Both the position numbers and the translations under genes were made by a program. Below are positions 33,715 to 43,843 of a DNA stretch of 64,000 nt, piece by piece (positions within the stretch are counted from its first letter, which is position 1; each line of letters starts with the position of its first letter). The notes under the pieces were generated by a model. That model was not told where the DNA came from. It did no database searches and saw nothing but the letters and a program-made list of their open reading frames with translations. Source of the DNA: CAZKVU01 sp964556475 (GTDB lineage: Bacteria > Patescibacteriota > Microgenomatia > UBA1406 > HO2-37-13b); assembly GCA_964556475.1 (NCBI GenBank), contig CAZKVU010000001.1, positions 1-64,000 on the forward strand, given 5' to 3'.

Positions 33715-36700
33715 GTGAAAACAATAATCAAAGGTAACAATAAGGGCGAAATCGCTTCTCTTCTTACTGTATTTTCTATGATGGTGATTGGTCTTGGTTT
33801 GGTTATCGGCTACAATTTCAGCAGAAGCAACCAGCCGACAAATACCAGAACAGAGGCACAAGGTGCACCTCAATACACACCAATTACCTCGCCAGTTCCA
33901 GATGTTGATGATGTCTGTTACCCAGTAAGTGATAAAGTTAACAGACTCATTGATCCTTACTGCCGAACAAGACTATTCCCTAATGACTTCAGTTCGGTTA
34001 AGAGAACTGCAGATCAATCAGCATTGAGCAACTTTAAAGACATCTTTACTAATCCTGAAAAACAGAATCCATANNNNNNNNNNNNNNNNNNNNNNNNNNN
34101 NNNNNNNNNNNNNNNNNNNNNNNNNNNNNNNNNNNNNNNNNNNNNNNNNNNNNNNNNNNNNNNNNNNNNNNNNCAGCATTGAGCAACTTTAAAGACATCT
34201 TTACTAATCCTGAAAAACAGAATCCATATGTGATTAAAATTACATCAGATACACCTCGAACCGCTCGATTATACGGTGGCCTTTGTTTCACCGGCAGAGG
34301 TGGCGATGTAACTTCAAACGCAACAACCAAAGTCTGGACAAGCTTGTTTAATGTCCGAAAGATGACCGATGGAAAAGGCGGTATCAAACAGCAAGAAAGC
34401 GATGTTAATGAAGCTAAGGCATTTGAAATCGTTGCTGCAGATAAGGCTGGTTCAGGTAGAAATTCACATCAGTTTGCAAATGCTAGCAAGCCTGTTTGTG
34501 TCTATACCAAAGGCGTCAATGTAAATGATGGTCAACCTACAACTCCATCAAATGCTGATAACCCTCTTTTATTCAGGATGGATATAAACCTCGATATGCT
34601 TGAGCAAAAAATCACATCTGCTAAAGTTCCTCCAACAGATGGTGTCCGTCAAAGAGTATTCGACACAGAAGACTGTAGCATCTATGTTCACTTAGACAGC
34701 AATACATCAAGCGATCCAAAAGACACATATAATATATTCAGAATTCCGCTTGAAGACTTTGTCGATCAGGCAACAAAAGATCGATTGTGCCCACTTCCAA
34801 CCCCAACACCAACAGAAGTGTTAACGGTGACCCCATCAATAACCCCATCAATAACACCATCTGTGACTCCATCAATCACACCGGTTCCAGTGACATATAA
34901 GTGTTTTGAGCCAGAAAATTTGAATGACAAGGGCTGCCGAACCACATCACAATGTGAGCGTACGAATGAAGCTGGAGAAGCACTGGAATGTTTCCAGGTT
35001 TCCCTTCGAGGATCAAGCAGCTTGCCAATAACACCAGATCCACGAAATCCACAGCCAGACAGCAGTGACAGCGAAAGCGATCACAGCACAGATTCACTCA
35101 ATGTACCAACAGCAGTTGGTGCTTGTGAAGATGGCGAAACATGCCGATGCTTACCAAAACGATGTCTGAACGGTGATTGTACAACATATCCGAAGGCATG
35201 TATGAATATCTCACCTACTCCAACATCTACCCCACCACCACCTGTTGCATGTGAATACAAGGCAGTGGCATTCATAGAGGAGTGTACTCAGCTTGATTCA
35301 AACGGTCGCTGTGTAACGGATCCAAATCAGCCGGAAAGATTTATGGCTAAGCCAATCGATAGCTCTGTACTTAATACCCAGTGGGCACCATTAAATGAAA
35401 AGATGCGCGATAACAGTACTAAGCAAGATCATTACTTCACTAACCGCGGTGCTACGAAGAATGCTGAGGGCGACGAAGTATTAACTGGCACCGATGACAT
35501 TCGATTCCACGCCATGGGTTCAGACGTTACTGAGCGCGCAAGTCTTGAAGGGTTATTTAGATTTTTCAAAAAGAACAATTCACTTAAAAATGATTTAACA
35601 TACAGCCTTTTCACCGATTCGCAGCAGCTCAAATCTGGGTCAAACCCATTAACAGCTGATGCTGAAATTCAACATGGACTGCAAAATGATAAATTGCGAT
35701 ATCCTGAGGTCTACAAAAATCATAAAACAAACGCAGAGGTTAAATTCTACTTCGACAAGAAACAGTACAGAGTGGTTCCTGGCGGAAACAAGATTTACAG
35801 CTGTGTGAATGATTATAAAAATGTATCAAACGGTACAGCAGCATGTAGCAACCCGGATAGCCAACCTATCGATCAAATAAATCGTGATAAAGTTCGTGGC
35901 TTAACCGTCGGCTGTGGTCAGGAAATCGTCTACGGAGTAACTCTTCAGAAGTGTGACTTTAACTATGACTACATATTTATTGTTGATACCTCAAATTCAA
36001 TGACAACACCTGAAAATGATGATAGAAATGCTCCAGGCCCTGATAAATTAACAGCAGCTTCTGAACAATTAGCACAATTCGTTAAAGATATTAATGTGGT
36101 CGGACCTGATAGCAGAGTTGCAGTCGGCTACTTCAACACAGGCGTCGGCTTTGACATGACCAACGGGAGCCAAATCCTGACCAATTTCACACCAATCTCT
36201 GACCAAGCAAAGCTTTTGAACAGTGTTTCATACAATTCTTTGAAAGCTGTTGGACACGAAGGTACCTGTGTGGCTTGTGGTCTGCAAACAGCAAAGAAAC
36301 TCGTAGAAGGACGCGGTACAGACAATAAGCGACGTCCAGTTGTTATTCTCCTCAGTGATGGAAACATCAATCAATTCCCAGGAACTCAGCAAGATATTGC
36401 AGCTCAAACAGCAGCAACATATGGTATAGCTGATGATTTGCAAAAAACAAATAATGGCAACATCACCGTTGTAACCATTGGATATGGTAATGCAGGTGGT
36501 GGTGCTTCAGATAGAGTTAACTTTAAAGACATGATCGAAAGAATTGCATCATTCCGTAAAGATAAGGTCACAAAGTGGGCATACGCAACAGATCCAGAAA
36601 TAGCAACTTCAGGTGAAGGTGGAACAATCAATGAAATCGTCTCTAAGGTTCAGGAGAATCTCAACAGCTGTGCTGTTGCTGACCTCGCCTACCAGGAATT

Positions 36701-36941
36701 CATCAAGGCATCAGATATCAACAAGGATGGCGTGATTAACTCGCTTGACTTACTCATGCTCTATGATAACTATGCAAAGAGAGGCGAAAGCATTCCTGAA
36801 GATGTTAACAAAGACAGAGTTGTGAATGCTCTTGACGCATCACTCGTCATTCAAAACTACGGTAAACTTATTGAAACAGCATCAGCATCAACTGGAGGGC
36901 TCACAAACCCAGCCGAACTTGACACAACGCCAGCGAATTAA
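33715..36941 (+). CDS. von Willebrand A-domain protein with C-terminal dockerin (joined across false gap)
   Basis: Removing the duplicated 55 bases and 100 N at 34019-34228 restores one frame of 1023 residues, starting at GTG 33715. The order is: N-terminal anchor GEIASLLTVFSMMVIGLG; a beta domain containing LYGGLCF; linker ITPSITPSVTP; a Cys-rich segment (GACEDGETCRCLPKRC); a domain from CEYKAVAFIEECTQ to VGCGQEIVYG; a vWA domain with the metal-site motif DTSNS at 706-710 and VVILLSDGN; and a dockerin with DINKDGVINSLDLLM and DVNKDRVVNALDASL. A 25-residue tail follows. The vWA metal site is intact, so divalent-cation-dependent ligand binding is plausible. It lies between a cohesin gene and another dockerin gene. 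Confidence 0.86.
34019..34228. other. False assembly gap with 55-base overlap duplicated
   Basis: Bases 34019-34073 and 34174-34228 are identical and flank 100 N. The contig ends overlap by exactly 55 bases and should be merged by removing 155 positions. Confidence 0.95.
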
Positions 36942-36944
36942 ACC

Positions 36945-37760
36945 ATGAGACGATCATTAGCATCATCCGTAGTCGTTCTTTCTTTTCTGATGGTTACGAC
37001 ATTTGCAGTTCTTATCGGTACGTCACTCACAACACGTGCACAAAGAGTTGCCACTTCCCCACAATCCCTTTGTTCAATGAATATTTCAGCCTATGTAAAG
37101 GAAATCAATGATCAGGGTGAAGAAGTACCTCTTGATTTTATGCAGCATCCTGAATTACATCAATCCTTATGGGGGATTTTTGATTCACGACGGTCAAGTA
37201 GTGCACCTATCCCCTTTAATCAGAACTCTCTTGCACAATATCAAGTATTTACAACCGACCGCTCATTTGTTCCCTTTCCTGATGATAATGAAATATATGA
37301 TAAAGGGGAGTTTGCTTCCGTTACGCTTGCGTTTGAGCGCAATACGTATGATCTCGTGCGCAAAGAGATCAAAAAATGCTCTACAAACAAATCAAATGAT
37401 TGGCTCTGCACAGGGACTGATAATAAGAACGCTGCGACATTAACCGAGACAGTACCGAACCTTCGTATGGACTGTGGTGTTCAACTTGAGTTTGGTTGGG
37501 TTGTAAGACCAGTCCCCACCCAAGCTCGCTCATCTACGGAGCAAAATTTCACAGGACAAGCAGGGAATACCAAAACGCCTGAAGCGATTAATAAGGCTGC
37601 TGACATAAACGGTGACCAGACCTTCAACACGCTTGATTTACTGGCAGTTATCACAAACTATGCACAGCGCGGTGATGATTTAGAGGCAGATGTTAACCAC
37701 GATTCGGTTATCAACGCTCTTGACTATACTATTGTTGTTCATGCAATCGAAGCTCAATAA
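36945..37760 (+). CDS. Secreted dockerin protein with CG-YGW domain
   Basis: A 271-residue protein starting three bases after the previous stop. A signal peptide or anchor spans residues 5-30 (SSVVVLSFLMVTTFAVLIG). The middle (about 43-188) is a single copy of the domain found in four other dockerin proteins of this locus: it opens CSMNISAYVKEIND and closes RMDCGVQLEFGWVV. A short linker leads to the dockerin with DINGDQTFNTLDLLA and DVNHDSVINALDYTI. This is the simplest member of the set and defines the domain's limits. No catalytic motif is seen. Confidence 0.78.
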   Translation: MRRSLASSVVVLSFLMVTTFAVLIGTSLTTRAQRVATSPQSLCSMNISAYVKEINDQGEEVPLDFMQHPELHQSLWGIFDSRRSSSAPIPFNQNSLAQYQVFTTDRSFVPFPDDNEIYDKGEFASVTLAFERNTYDLVRKEIKKCSTNKSNDWLCTGTDNKNAATLTETVPNLRMDCGVQLEFGWVVRPVPTQARSSTEQNFTGQAGNTKTPEAINKAADINGDQTFNTLDLLAVITNYAQRGDDLEADVNHDSVINALDYTIVVHAIEAQ

Positions 37761-37834
37761 TATCAGCCCATTCTCCTCTCATTAAGCTCTATAAAGTACT
37801 CGTTGACGACCCTATTTTATGCTAAACTCAATGT

Positions 37835-40609
37835 ATGATGGGTGAATTGCATCATCGTTTTTTTAATGAAAATCACGAAAGTGGTATCACAACTTTAACG
37901 ACGGTGCTCGCACTTGCCATTGTTGGTGTGGGATTGACCATTGGCCTTCTCATTCCTCAGCTACAAAACCCTCAAACATCAACTTCTCGGGCAGACGAAA
38001 ATCCACTTGTAGGCTACATCCCAAACAGTGATATCGGGATTCAAATCAACGGCCCTACAAAACCAGGGAGCTGGGACTACGCAATCAACGGAACCCTTTG
38101 TTTCAATATGAATCCCCCGTCTGCCAATGGAAAATATCGAGTTGAATTGAGAATGCCGACAAAAAATAATCCTGCAGGAGAGGTGATTGGCGCATCAATC
38201 CGAGACATCGTAACCAATCCGGCAACAATTAAATGTACGCCCGAAGGCAGAGTCCGTAGAGATCCTGCATATACAGCCGTTTTTAATATTCCTGATAAAA
38301 ACCAGTGGACTGAGGCATGTCCGGAAATACAAGTTCATGTCACAACTGAGGGTAATTGGGATCCGATTCCACAATCCCGTGTAGGAACACTGAACAGAGC
38401 ACTTCTCTGCCCTGATGGTGTTCCGAGCGGCGCTACAGCTGCCCCAACCGTTGCACCAAGCCAACCAGCACCAACAAATGCAACTCAGCCAACATCTGCG
38501 CCGGCGCCAACAAGTGCACCTCGTCCGACATCAGTACCAAATGGATCACAGATTGATGGACGCATTACCGTTTATTCGTGTGTACAACCAGAAGCTGTTA
38601 TCGTAACCCTCTGTGATCAAAGCGACAGTAATTGTTTCGAAGTCCCCTATAATCACGAAATTGTTTCTGAACAAAGCGTTTGGCATGAAGATGCTTCTCC
38701 AACAGACAGAACGCATACATATTTATATATAGCAACTCGCGATAGTAATAATGAGCTTCTCAAGCCGGGCAATACATATACCGTTCGCAGTGTTTCTGCA
38801 CGCATCGTTACAAATCAGGGAACAAAAACATACACATCCCCTGCTCGAGATAAAGCCACAGTACAAACCCCTGCAACAAGAGACTTCACCATCAACACAC
38901 AAGATGAAACATGTCAGTGTACATTCAGGGCTAAAGCATATATAAAAGATACAGATACAGGTAATGTTACGTCTGCACTTGATGCACCAGGCGCCGGAGC
39001 TCTGACCAACGGCATTATTAATGATCTACAGCTTGCATCACGTGGAGGCAAGCCAACATTTGGCTTTACCAATGGAGAAGCAGATACTGGTGAAGTTAAT
39101 TTCTGGGAATCACGGAATAATAAAGAGGTGAGCTTCCCGTATGGACCTTATGGTCGAGATGGACAGGCACATATCAGACTTGTTGCCCCTGAATATACCG
39201 TCGTTGGTCAAGAATGTACAAGCTCTGGTGAGGTTAACGGATGCCCTGCCAACTTTAAAGAAGGAAAATATAGCGGATTTGCGAATGGTGAAGCAGGAAA
39301 AGACTTCCGCGATCTCCGGGTGGCCTGTGGAGTTAATATTGCGTATGGTTGGGTTGTGAAGGCAAAACCAGCATCTGAACAATCACCTTCGCCGGAAGTT
39401 ACTCCACCAGGATCAGGTCAAGGTACTCAACCCTCAAGCGCTCTCTCTGAAGAAGCATTATTAAGCAAGAGAGAAGGCTTTGGCGCAAATGTTACCGGAG
39501 GCCAAGGCGGGCAGGTTTTAACCGTGACAAGCCTAAGTGATAATGTTGAACATCCTGAAGATGGAACACTGCGCTGGGCTCTTGAAAAATCTGAACCAGC
39601 TACTATTCGTTTCAATGTAAATGGCGTCATTAACCTGAGTGATGATATTGAAGTTCAATCGAACAAAACACTTGATGGTAGAGGTAGTGATATCACAATT
39701 TCAGGCGCAGGATTCAGCTTGGGCAGTACGGAAAATGTCATCATCACAAATATTAAGATGATGAATGGTAATCAGGCTGGACAGGCCGAATGTGACGCAC
39801 CTGGAACTGGAGATGCTATTGAATTGCGCAATAGCAGCCGAATTTGGATAGATCATGTAACATTGTCCAATTACTGCGATGGCTTGCTTGATATTCTTAC
39901 AGGAAGCCATGATGTAACTCTTTCCTGGTCTAAACTTCAAAATCACAACAAGACAATGCTGATTGGAAATGATAATAATCGCGGTGCAACAGATCGAAAT
40001 ATTACCGTTACTCTACATCACAACGTGTTCACCGATGTTGTACAGCGTGTTCCTCGAGTACGATTTGGCAGAGTTGATGTATATAATAATTATTATCGTA
40101 ACTGGTTTGATTATGCCGTAGGTGCATCAAATCAGAGCCAGGTCATTGTTGAAGGCAATGTATTTGAACCAGGTCAAAACACATCTGACAAAAAAATAGC
40201 AATAGATCGTGTTGGAGATGACCCAGCAAACGGTATGAATCGCTCAATGAATAATCTTTTGCTTAATGGAGCACAAGATAAATCTAACGAGCCTGAAAAT
40301 GTCTTTACCCGCCCCTATACTGCAAACATAGAAACAGCAACAGAGAGCCTCAAACAAAAATTGCTTGAAGAAGCTGGTTTCCTCTCCCCTGCATATTATC
40401 AGCAACAATTTGGTTTAAACTTCAACACCTTTAATACCGACCTTAACGGTGACGGCGTAACAAATACATCTGATCTTGTATATTGTATTGATGAATATGG
40501 AAAGTCCAGCGATTCTGAGCAAGATCTCACATGTGATTTGAACAAAGATAAATCGGTAAATGCGGTTGATTACTCAGCTGTTATTGATAATTTTCAACTC
40601 AGACAATAA
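37835..40609 (+). CDS. Pectate lyase-like (PL1) protein with C-terminal dockerin
   Basis: A 924-residue protein. An N-terminal anchor (ITTLTTVLALAIVGVGLTIG) is followed by a beta domain with INGTLCFNMNPP, a Pro/Thr/Ala linker, a domain starting ITVYSCVQPEAV, and a CG-YGW domain (CTFRAKAYIKD to CGVNIAYGWVV). Residues about 545-850 form a parallel beta-helix of the PL1 pectate lyase family: GFGANVTGG at its start, SSRIWIDHVTLSNYCDGLLD near 668 with the Ca-binding Asp residues, VTLSWSKLQNH, and RVPRVRFGRVDVYNNYY near 739 with the catalytic Arg. The dockerin has DLNGDGVTNTSDLVY and DLNKDKSVNAVDYSA. It would cleave pectate-like polymers by beta-elimination at the cell surface; the exact substrate is not shown by sequence. 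The next gene starts at the last base of its stop. Confidence 0.88.
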   Translation: MMGELHHRFFNENHESGITTLTTVLALAIVGVGLTIGLLIPQLQNPQTSTSRADENPLVGYIPNSDIGIQINGPTKPGSWDYAINGTLCFNMNPPSANGKYRVELRMPTKNNPAGEVIGASIRDIVTNPATIKCTPEGRVRRDPAYTAVFNIPDKNQWTEACPEIQVHVTTEGNWDPIPQSRVGTLNRALLCPDGVPSGATAAPTVAPSQPAPTNATQPTSAPAPTSAPRPTSVPNGSQIDGRITVYSCVQPEAVIVTLCDQSDSNCFEVPYNHEIVSEQSVWHEDASPTDRTHTYLYIATRDSNNELLKPGNTYTVRSVSARIVTNQGTKTYTSPARDKATVQTPATRDFTINTQDETCQCTFRAKAYIKDTDTGNVTSALDAPGAGALTNGIINDLQLASRGGKPTFGFTNGEADTGEVNFWESRNNKEVSFPYGPYGRDGQAHIRLVAPEYTVVGQECTSSGEVNGCPANFKEGKYSGFANGEAGKDFRDLRVACGVNIAYGWVVKAKPASEQSPSPEVTPPGSGQGTQPSSALSEEALLSKREGFGANVTGGQGGQVLTVTSLSDNVEHPEDGTLRWALEKSEPATIRFNVNGVINLSDDIEVQSNKTLDGRGSDITISGAGFSLGSTENVIITNIKMMNGNQAGQAECDAPGTGDAIELRNSSRIWIDHVTLSNYCDGLLDILTGSHDVTLSWSKLQNHNKTMLIGNDNNRGATDRNITVTLHHNVFTDVVQRVPRVRFGRVDVYNNYYRNWFDYAVGASNQSQVIVEGNVFEPGQNTSDKKIAIDRVGDDPANGMNRSMNNLLLNGAQDKSNEPENVFTRPYTANIETATESLKQKLLEEAGFLSPAYYQQQFGLNFNTFNTDLNGDGVTNTSDLVYCIDEYGKSSDSEQDLTCDLNKDKSVNAVDYSAVIDNFQLRQ

Positions 40610-43600
40610 TGAATATAATGAAGACGCGCCACAGCTCTAAAATTGGCAATACAACGGCACTTCTTTTGGTCGGGGTCAGTATTGTTGCTCTTGCAGCTGG
40701 ACTAATCGGTCTTGCAATCAGCAACCGTTCAGTCACGCAGCAAACAGAAGCTGCCAGTATGAATAGTCAGGTACGACTCATGACCGTACAATCAGGCGAT
40801 TCAGGCTGTACGCAGCGCGTGTCAAAAACTGGTGATTCATCGATCAATGTATGCGGTCGAATTTGTTTTGCGCAAAATTATCAATCCGGTGGTTCTGATA
40901 CAGGCTCACTGTATCTAACCGATGGTACTGGTGCCCGCGTTCATGAAGGAAATGTTTCATTTACTTTTAATATTGCTTCCGTTGATTTCCCGGCTCCATG
41001 TGAATACACTAATCGTGATACCGGTGAAGCTGAGCTTAAAAATGGTCAGGCAACAAAATCTAATTTATTTAATATTCCGCTATCGTTTGGTTCAAAACTT
41101 TCTGATTCATATTGCCCAGATATTTATGTGAATTATCGATCACGCGTTGTAAGTGGTCGTCCCTTTGCAAAAATAAGCCTGCGAGATGCTGGTCTGTGTA
41201 AGCCAGAACCAACTGCTGTTCCCACTGCACAACCACGACAGGAACAACCACAGACTACTCCAGAGCCCCAAAGAGAAGTTGGCGGAAAAGTTACCGGTAC
41301 GCTCTCTGTATATTCATGCAAAAAACCAGAGTTCGTTGGCATCGAAGTGTGTAGTGACGAAAATTGTAACGAAACAGTGTCACTCCCCTACAACCAGTCA
41401 GCACCAACAGCTGAAGTAGAAAATGGTTTGTGGCTTCAGGATAATAATACAGATAATACCTGGATTTACCGCTATTCATTCTCAAAGTTCAAAGGTAACC
41501 AGCTGGATAGCAATTCAATATATCTTTTCAAAGGAGCTCACGCAAAGATCGACTCCCCTGCTCAACCCAATCAAGCTTTCTACTATTCTAATCGTGAAGT
41601 AAACCAAGCACTGCCTGTTCGACCTGGTGACCGCCAAGATTTTACTGTCGACGCCGCTAAAACCTGCGGATGTCCGTTTAACGCAACTGCATATGTACGC
41701 AGTGGTGCAACCGGTGAAATCATCACAGACTTTGACAAAGAAGTAACGGTTTATGGCTCTGCAAACAATAAACAAATTGTTGACCGCGGTGATAAACCTG
41801 TCCAATCATCACCATTTAAGGGCGGTCAACTAAAAGTTAATGTCCCGAATTTCGTTACAAATGTCGCAGGAAGCTATGGAGAGGATTCGCTGGCAAATAT
41901 TAAACTTTATGCCCCTGGATATGTTGTAACAAAGCAAAAATGTGTCAGCACAGGCTCTGTAGACGCCTGTCCAACATATACAAAATCATATGAAAAGAGC
42001 GGCGACCAGCTTGGAAGCCCGATGACCTTTGAAAATGTGCGTGTTGCCTGTGGTGTCAATGTTGAGTATGGATGGTATGTCCTCTCCCCGACCCCAACAC
42101 CGACACCTGCTCCGCAAGTTGGAAATGTTGAAGTGCGCGTGTTCAGCTGGGTAGATGGTGATACAGAAACTCCTTCAACATGCTCATATAACCAACTAAG
42201 TTCCTCTATCGGCAGAGGCGGCGTGTATAAATTCCTTGGCGAATGCGAACTTGAATTAAAAGACAGCAGCGGGAAATCAGTTGTTACTCAAGAGCTTGAT
42301 AGCTATGATGCTGAAAAAGGCCGCCCAGGATGTAACTATCATAAATTTGAAAATATCCGCCCCGGCAGATATTCGTTACGCGTTGGCGGATTAACCTCAT
42401 TATTCAACAGTCAATGTCGAGATGCTCGTGACTTTGAAGTAAAAGCTGGTGAAACTGTACAAGTGCCAGCAATCTTCTCTGTTGACTTAGATAAATGTGA
42501 CCCAAGACACCTCACTGAAACAACGTGTAGTAATTGTCAGGATGCCGGTGGTCGGTGCTTAACACGCTACCAGGAAGGCTCAAATGCTCGATTATGTTGT
42601 GTCGGTGGCGGAGGCGACGATGGCGGTGGAGATGGAGGCGGTGGAGGTCAAGGAGAATGTTCAACAGATAAAGGCCTTCACTGTACTGGATCTGCGGCAG
42701 ATAATCCACGATATGCAAATAACCCACAAGCCCGTTGCGACGATGCTGGCTTAGGTCAGGCATATGGCTGGTGCGGCGCTGGCAATAATGCATGCTGTTA
42801 TGCAAAAGGTTCCGGAGGCGGTGGTAATCCCGGAGGTGATCCTGGCAATCCAGGAAATCCAGGTGATCCAGGAGCTCCAGGTACGCCTGGTACACCAGGC
42901 ACTGGCGATAACTGTAATTACAGCGATACTGATGAAGAGGCATGTAATGCTGAATGTTCAAACACTTGCTACTATAACAGCAGCACCTTTAACTATTGCT
43001 GCCCAGCTTCTGCAGGGGATCCTGCACCCCCTCCTCCAGGAACAACAGACAGCTGTAATCAAAGTGGTGGCACATGTCGCGCAGCTTGCAGCTCAAATGA
43101 AAGCGAAGTTGCTGGTCCCGGACTATGTTCAGGTTCAACGCCACGATGCTGTAAACGAACAGTCACCCCTCCACCAACTCGCACATCACCCACACCAGTA
43201 GAACGCCGATGGTACTTTATTGAACTCGACCTCGAGGGCAGATCTCAAAACGAAGACTCAGTAATCCCTCAATTCTGCGAACCTGGTCGTAGAAATTGTG
43301 TAAATTTGGATAGAATCGATATCAGAGAAAGTCTCATTCCTTTTACAAGAGATTATCATGACACTGTTGAAAAACTACTTCCAACAAATAAAACGTATGT
43401 TGCAACATGTGAATTTACCAGCTTTAATCGTATTAATTCAACGACACGCAGAAATTGTACAGAAAAACCAGTTAATCCAGGAGGGAGACCTAAATTTACT
43501 CTTACACACAATGAGACCGGTTCGTTCGAAGGTGATTTCGCTGCAAGGAGCGGTTTTGCAGAAGGAAGATTTGAATCAAATCGCCTGGATCTTGATGGAA

Positions 43601-43779
43601 ACGGTATCATCAACACGCTCGATATGGCAATTCTGAAAGATGCCTATGCGAGCTCCAATGCTCCAGCGAGTCAAAACATTTCGAGCTCACAGAACCCTGA
43701 CATTAATGATGACGGCAAAGTAAATGCGCTCGATCTTTCATACCTTATCAACGCCTTTGGACTCGAAGTAGTCAAATAA
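40609..43779 (+). CDS. Large cysteine-rich, collagen-like dockerin protein
   Basis: A 1056-residue protein translationally coupled to the pectate lyase gene (TAATG). The order is: TM anchor (ALLLVGVSIVALAAGLIGLA); beta domain with VCGRICFAQN; linker; a domain with LSVYSCKKPEFVGIEVC; CG-YGW domain (CPFNATAYVRSG to CGVNVEYGWYV); a prealbumin-like beta domain (FENIRPGRYSLRVGGL) as in surface-protein repeats; four small cysteine-rich modules each ending in CC, separated by Gly-rich and collagen-like PGNPGDPGAPG segments; a further beta domain; and a dockerin (DLDGNGIINTLDMAI, DINDDGKVNALDLSY). The last Cys module has the spacing of a beta-defensin. No enzyme motif is seen; an elongated structural or binding protein is inferred. 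Confidence 0.8.
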   Translation: MNIMKTRHSSKIGNTTALLLVGVSIVALAAGLIGLAISNRSVTQQTEAASMNSQVRLMTVQSGDSGCTQRVSKTGDSSINVCGRICFAQNYQSGGSDTGSLYLTDGTGARVHEGNVSFTFNIASVDFPAPCEYTNRDTGEAELKNGQATKSNLFNIPLSFGSKLSDSYCPDIYVNYRSRVVSGRPFAKISLRDAGLCKPEPTAVPTAQPRQEQPQTTPEPQREVGGKVTGTLSVYSCKKPEFVGIEVCSDENCNETVSLPYNQSAPTAEVENGLWLQDNNTDNTWIYRYSFSKFKGNQLDSNSIYLFKGAHAKIDSPAQPNQAFYYSNREVNQALPVRPGDRQDFTVDAAKTCGCPFNATAYVRSGATGEIITDFDKEVTVYGSANNKQIVDRGDKPVQSSPFKGGQLKVNVPNFVTNVAGSYGEDSLANIKLYAPGYVVTKQKCVSTGSVDACPTYTKSYEKSGDQLGSPMTFENVRVACGVNVEYGWYVLSPTPTPTPAPQVGNVEVRVFSWVDGDTETPSTCSYNQLSSSIGRGGVYKFLGECELELKDSSGKSVVTQELDSYDAEKGRPGCNYHKFENIRPGRYSLRVGGLTSLFNSQCRDARDFEVKAGETVQVPAIFSVDLDKCDPRHLTETTCSNCQDAGGRCLTRYQEGSNARLCCVGGGGDDGGGDGGGGGQGECSTDKGLHCTGSAADNPRYANNPQARCDDAGLGQAYGWCGAGNNACCYAKGSGGGGNPGGDPGNPGNPGDPGAPGTPGTPGTGDNCNYSDTDEEACNAECSNTCYYNSSTFNYCCPASAGDPAPPPPGTTDSCNQSGGTCRAACSSNESEVAGPGLCSGSTPRCCKRTVTPPPTRTSPTPVERRWYFIELDLEGRSQNEDSVIPQFCEPGRRNCVNLDRIDIRESLIPFTRDYHDTVEKLLPTNKTYVATCEFTSFNRINSTTRRNCTEKPVNPGGRPKFTLTHNETGSFEGDFAARSGFAEGRFESNRLDLDGNGIINTLDMAILKDAYASSNAPASQNISSSQNPDINDDGKVNALDLSYLINAFGLEVVK
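42820..42905 (+). repeat. Collagen-like Gly-x-x repeat
   Basis: About eight to nine triplets encode GDPGNPGNPGDPGAPGTPGT between two cysteine-rich modules of the dockerin protein. Confidence 0.75.
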
Positions 43780-43799
43780 AGTAAGCGCATATTCTGTAT

Positions 43800-43829
43800 T
43801 TGACATTCATTTTAAGAGATAGTTATAAT
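43800..43829 (+). promoter_or_regulatory. Promoter of the last cohesin-dockerin pair
   Basis: TTGACA (43800-43805), an 18-base spacer and TATAAT (43824-43829); the ATG at 43844 follows after 14 bases, giving a leader of about seven bases. An ATG at 43832 is followed at once by a stop. Confidence 0.8.
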
Positions 43830-43843
43830 GAATGTAGCGCGCT

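Noticed and set aside
34019..34228. 55-base direct repeats around N runs as target-site duplications or mobile-element ends
   Set aside because: The same exact length at four unrelated sites, always abutting 100 N, points to assembler overlap, not biology.
37803..37828. TTGACG followed by TAAACT as promoter of the pectate lyase gene
   Set aside because: Spacing is only 14 bases; alternatives with TATGCT lack a -35, so no promoter was called.
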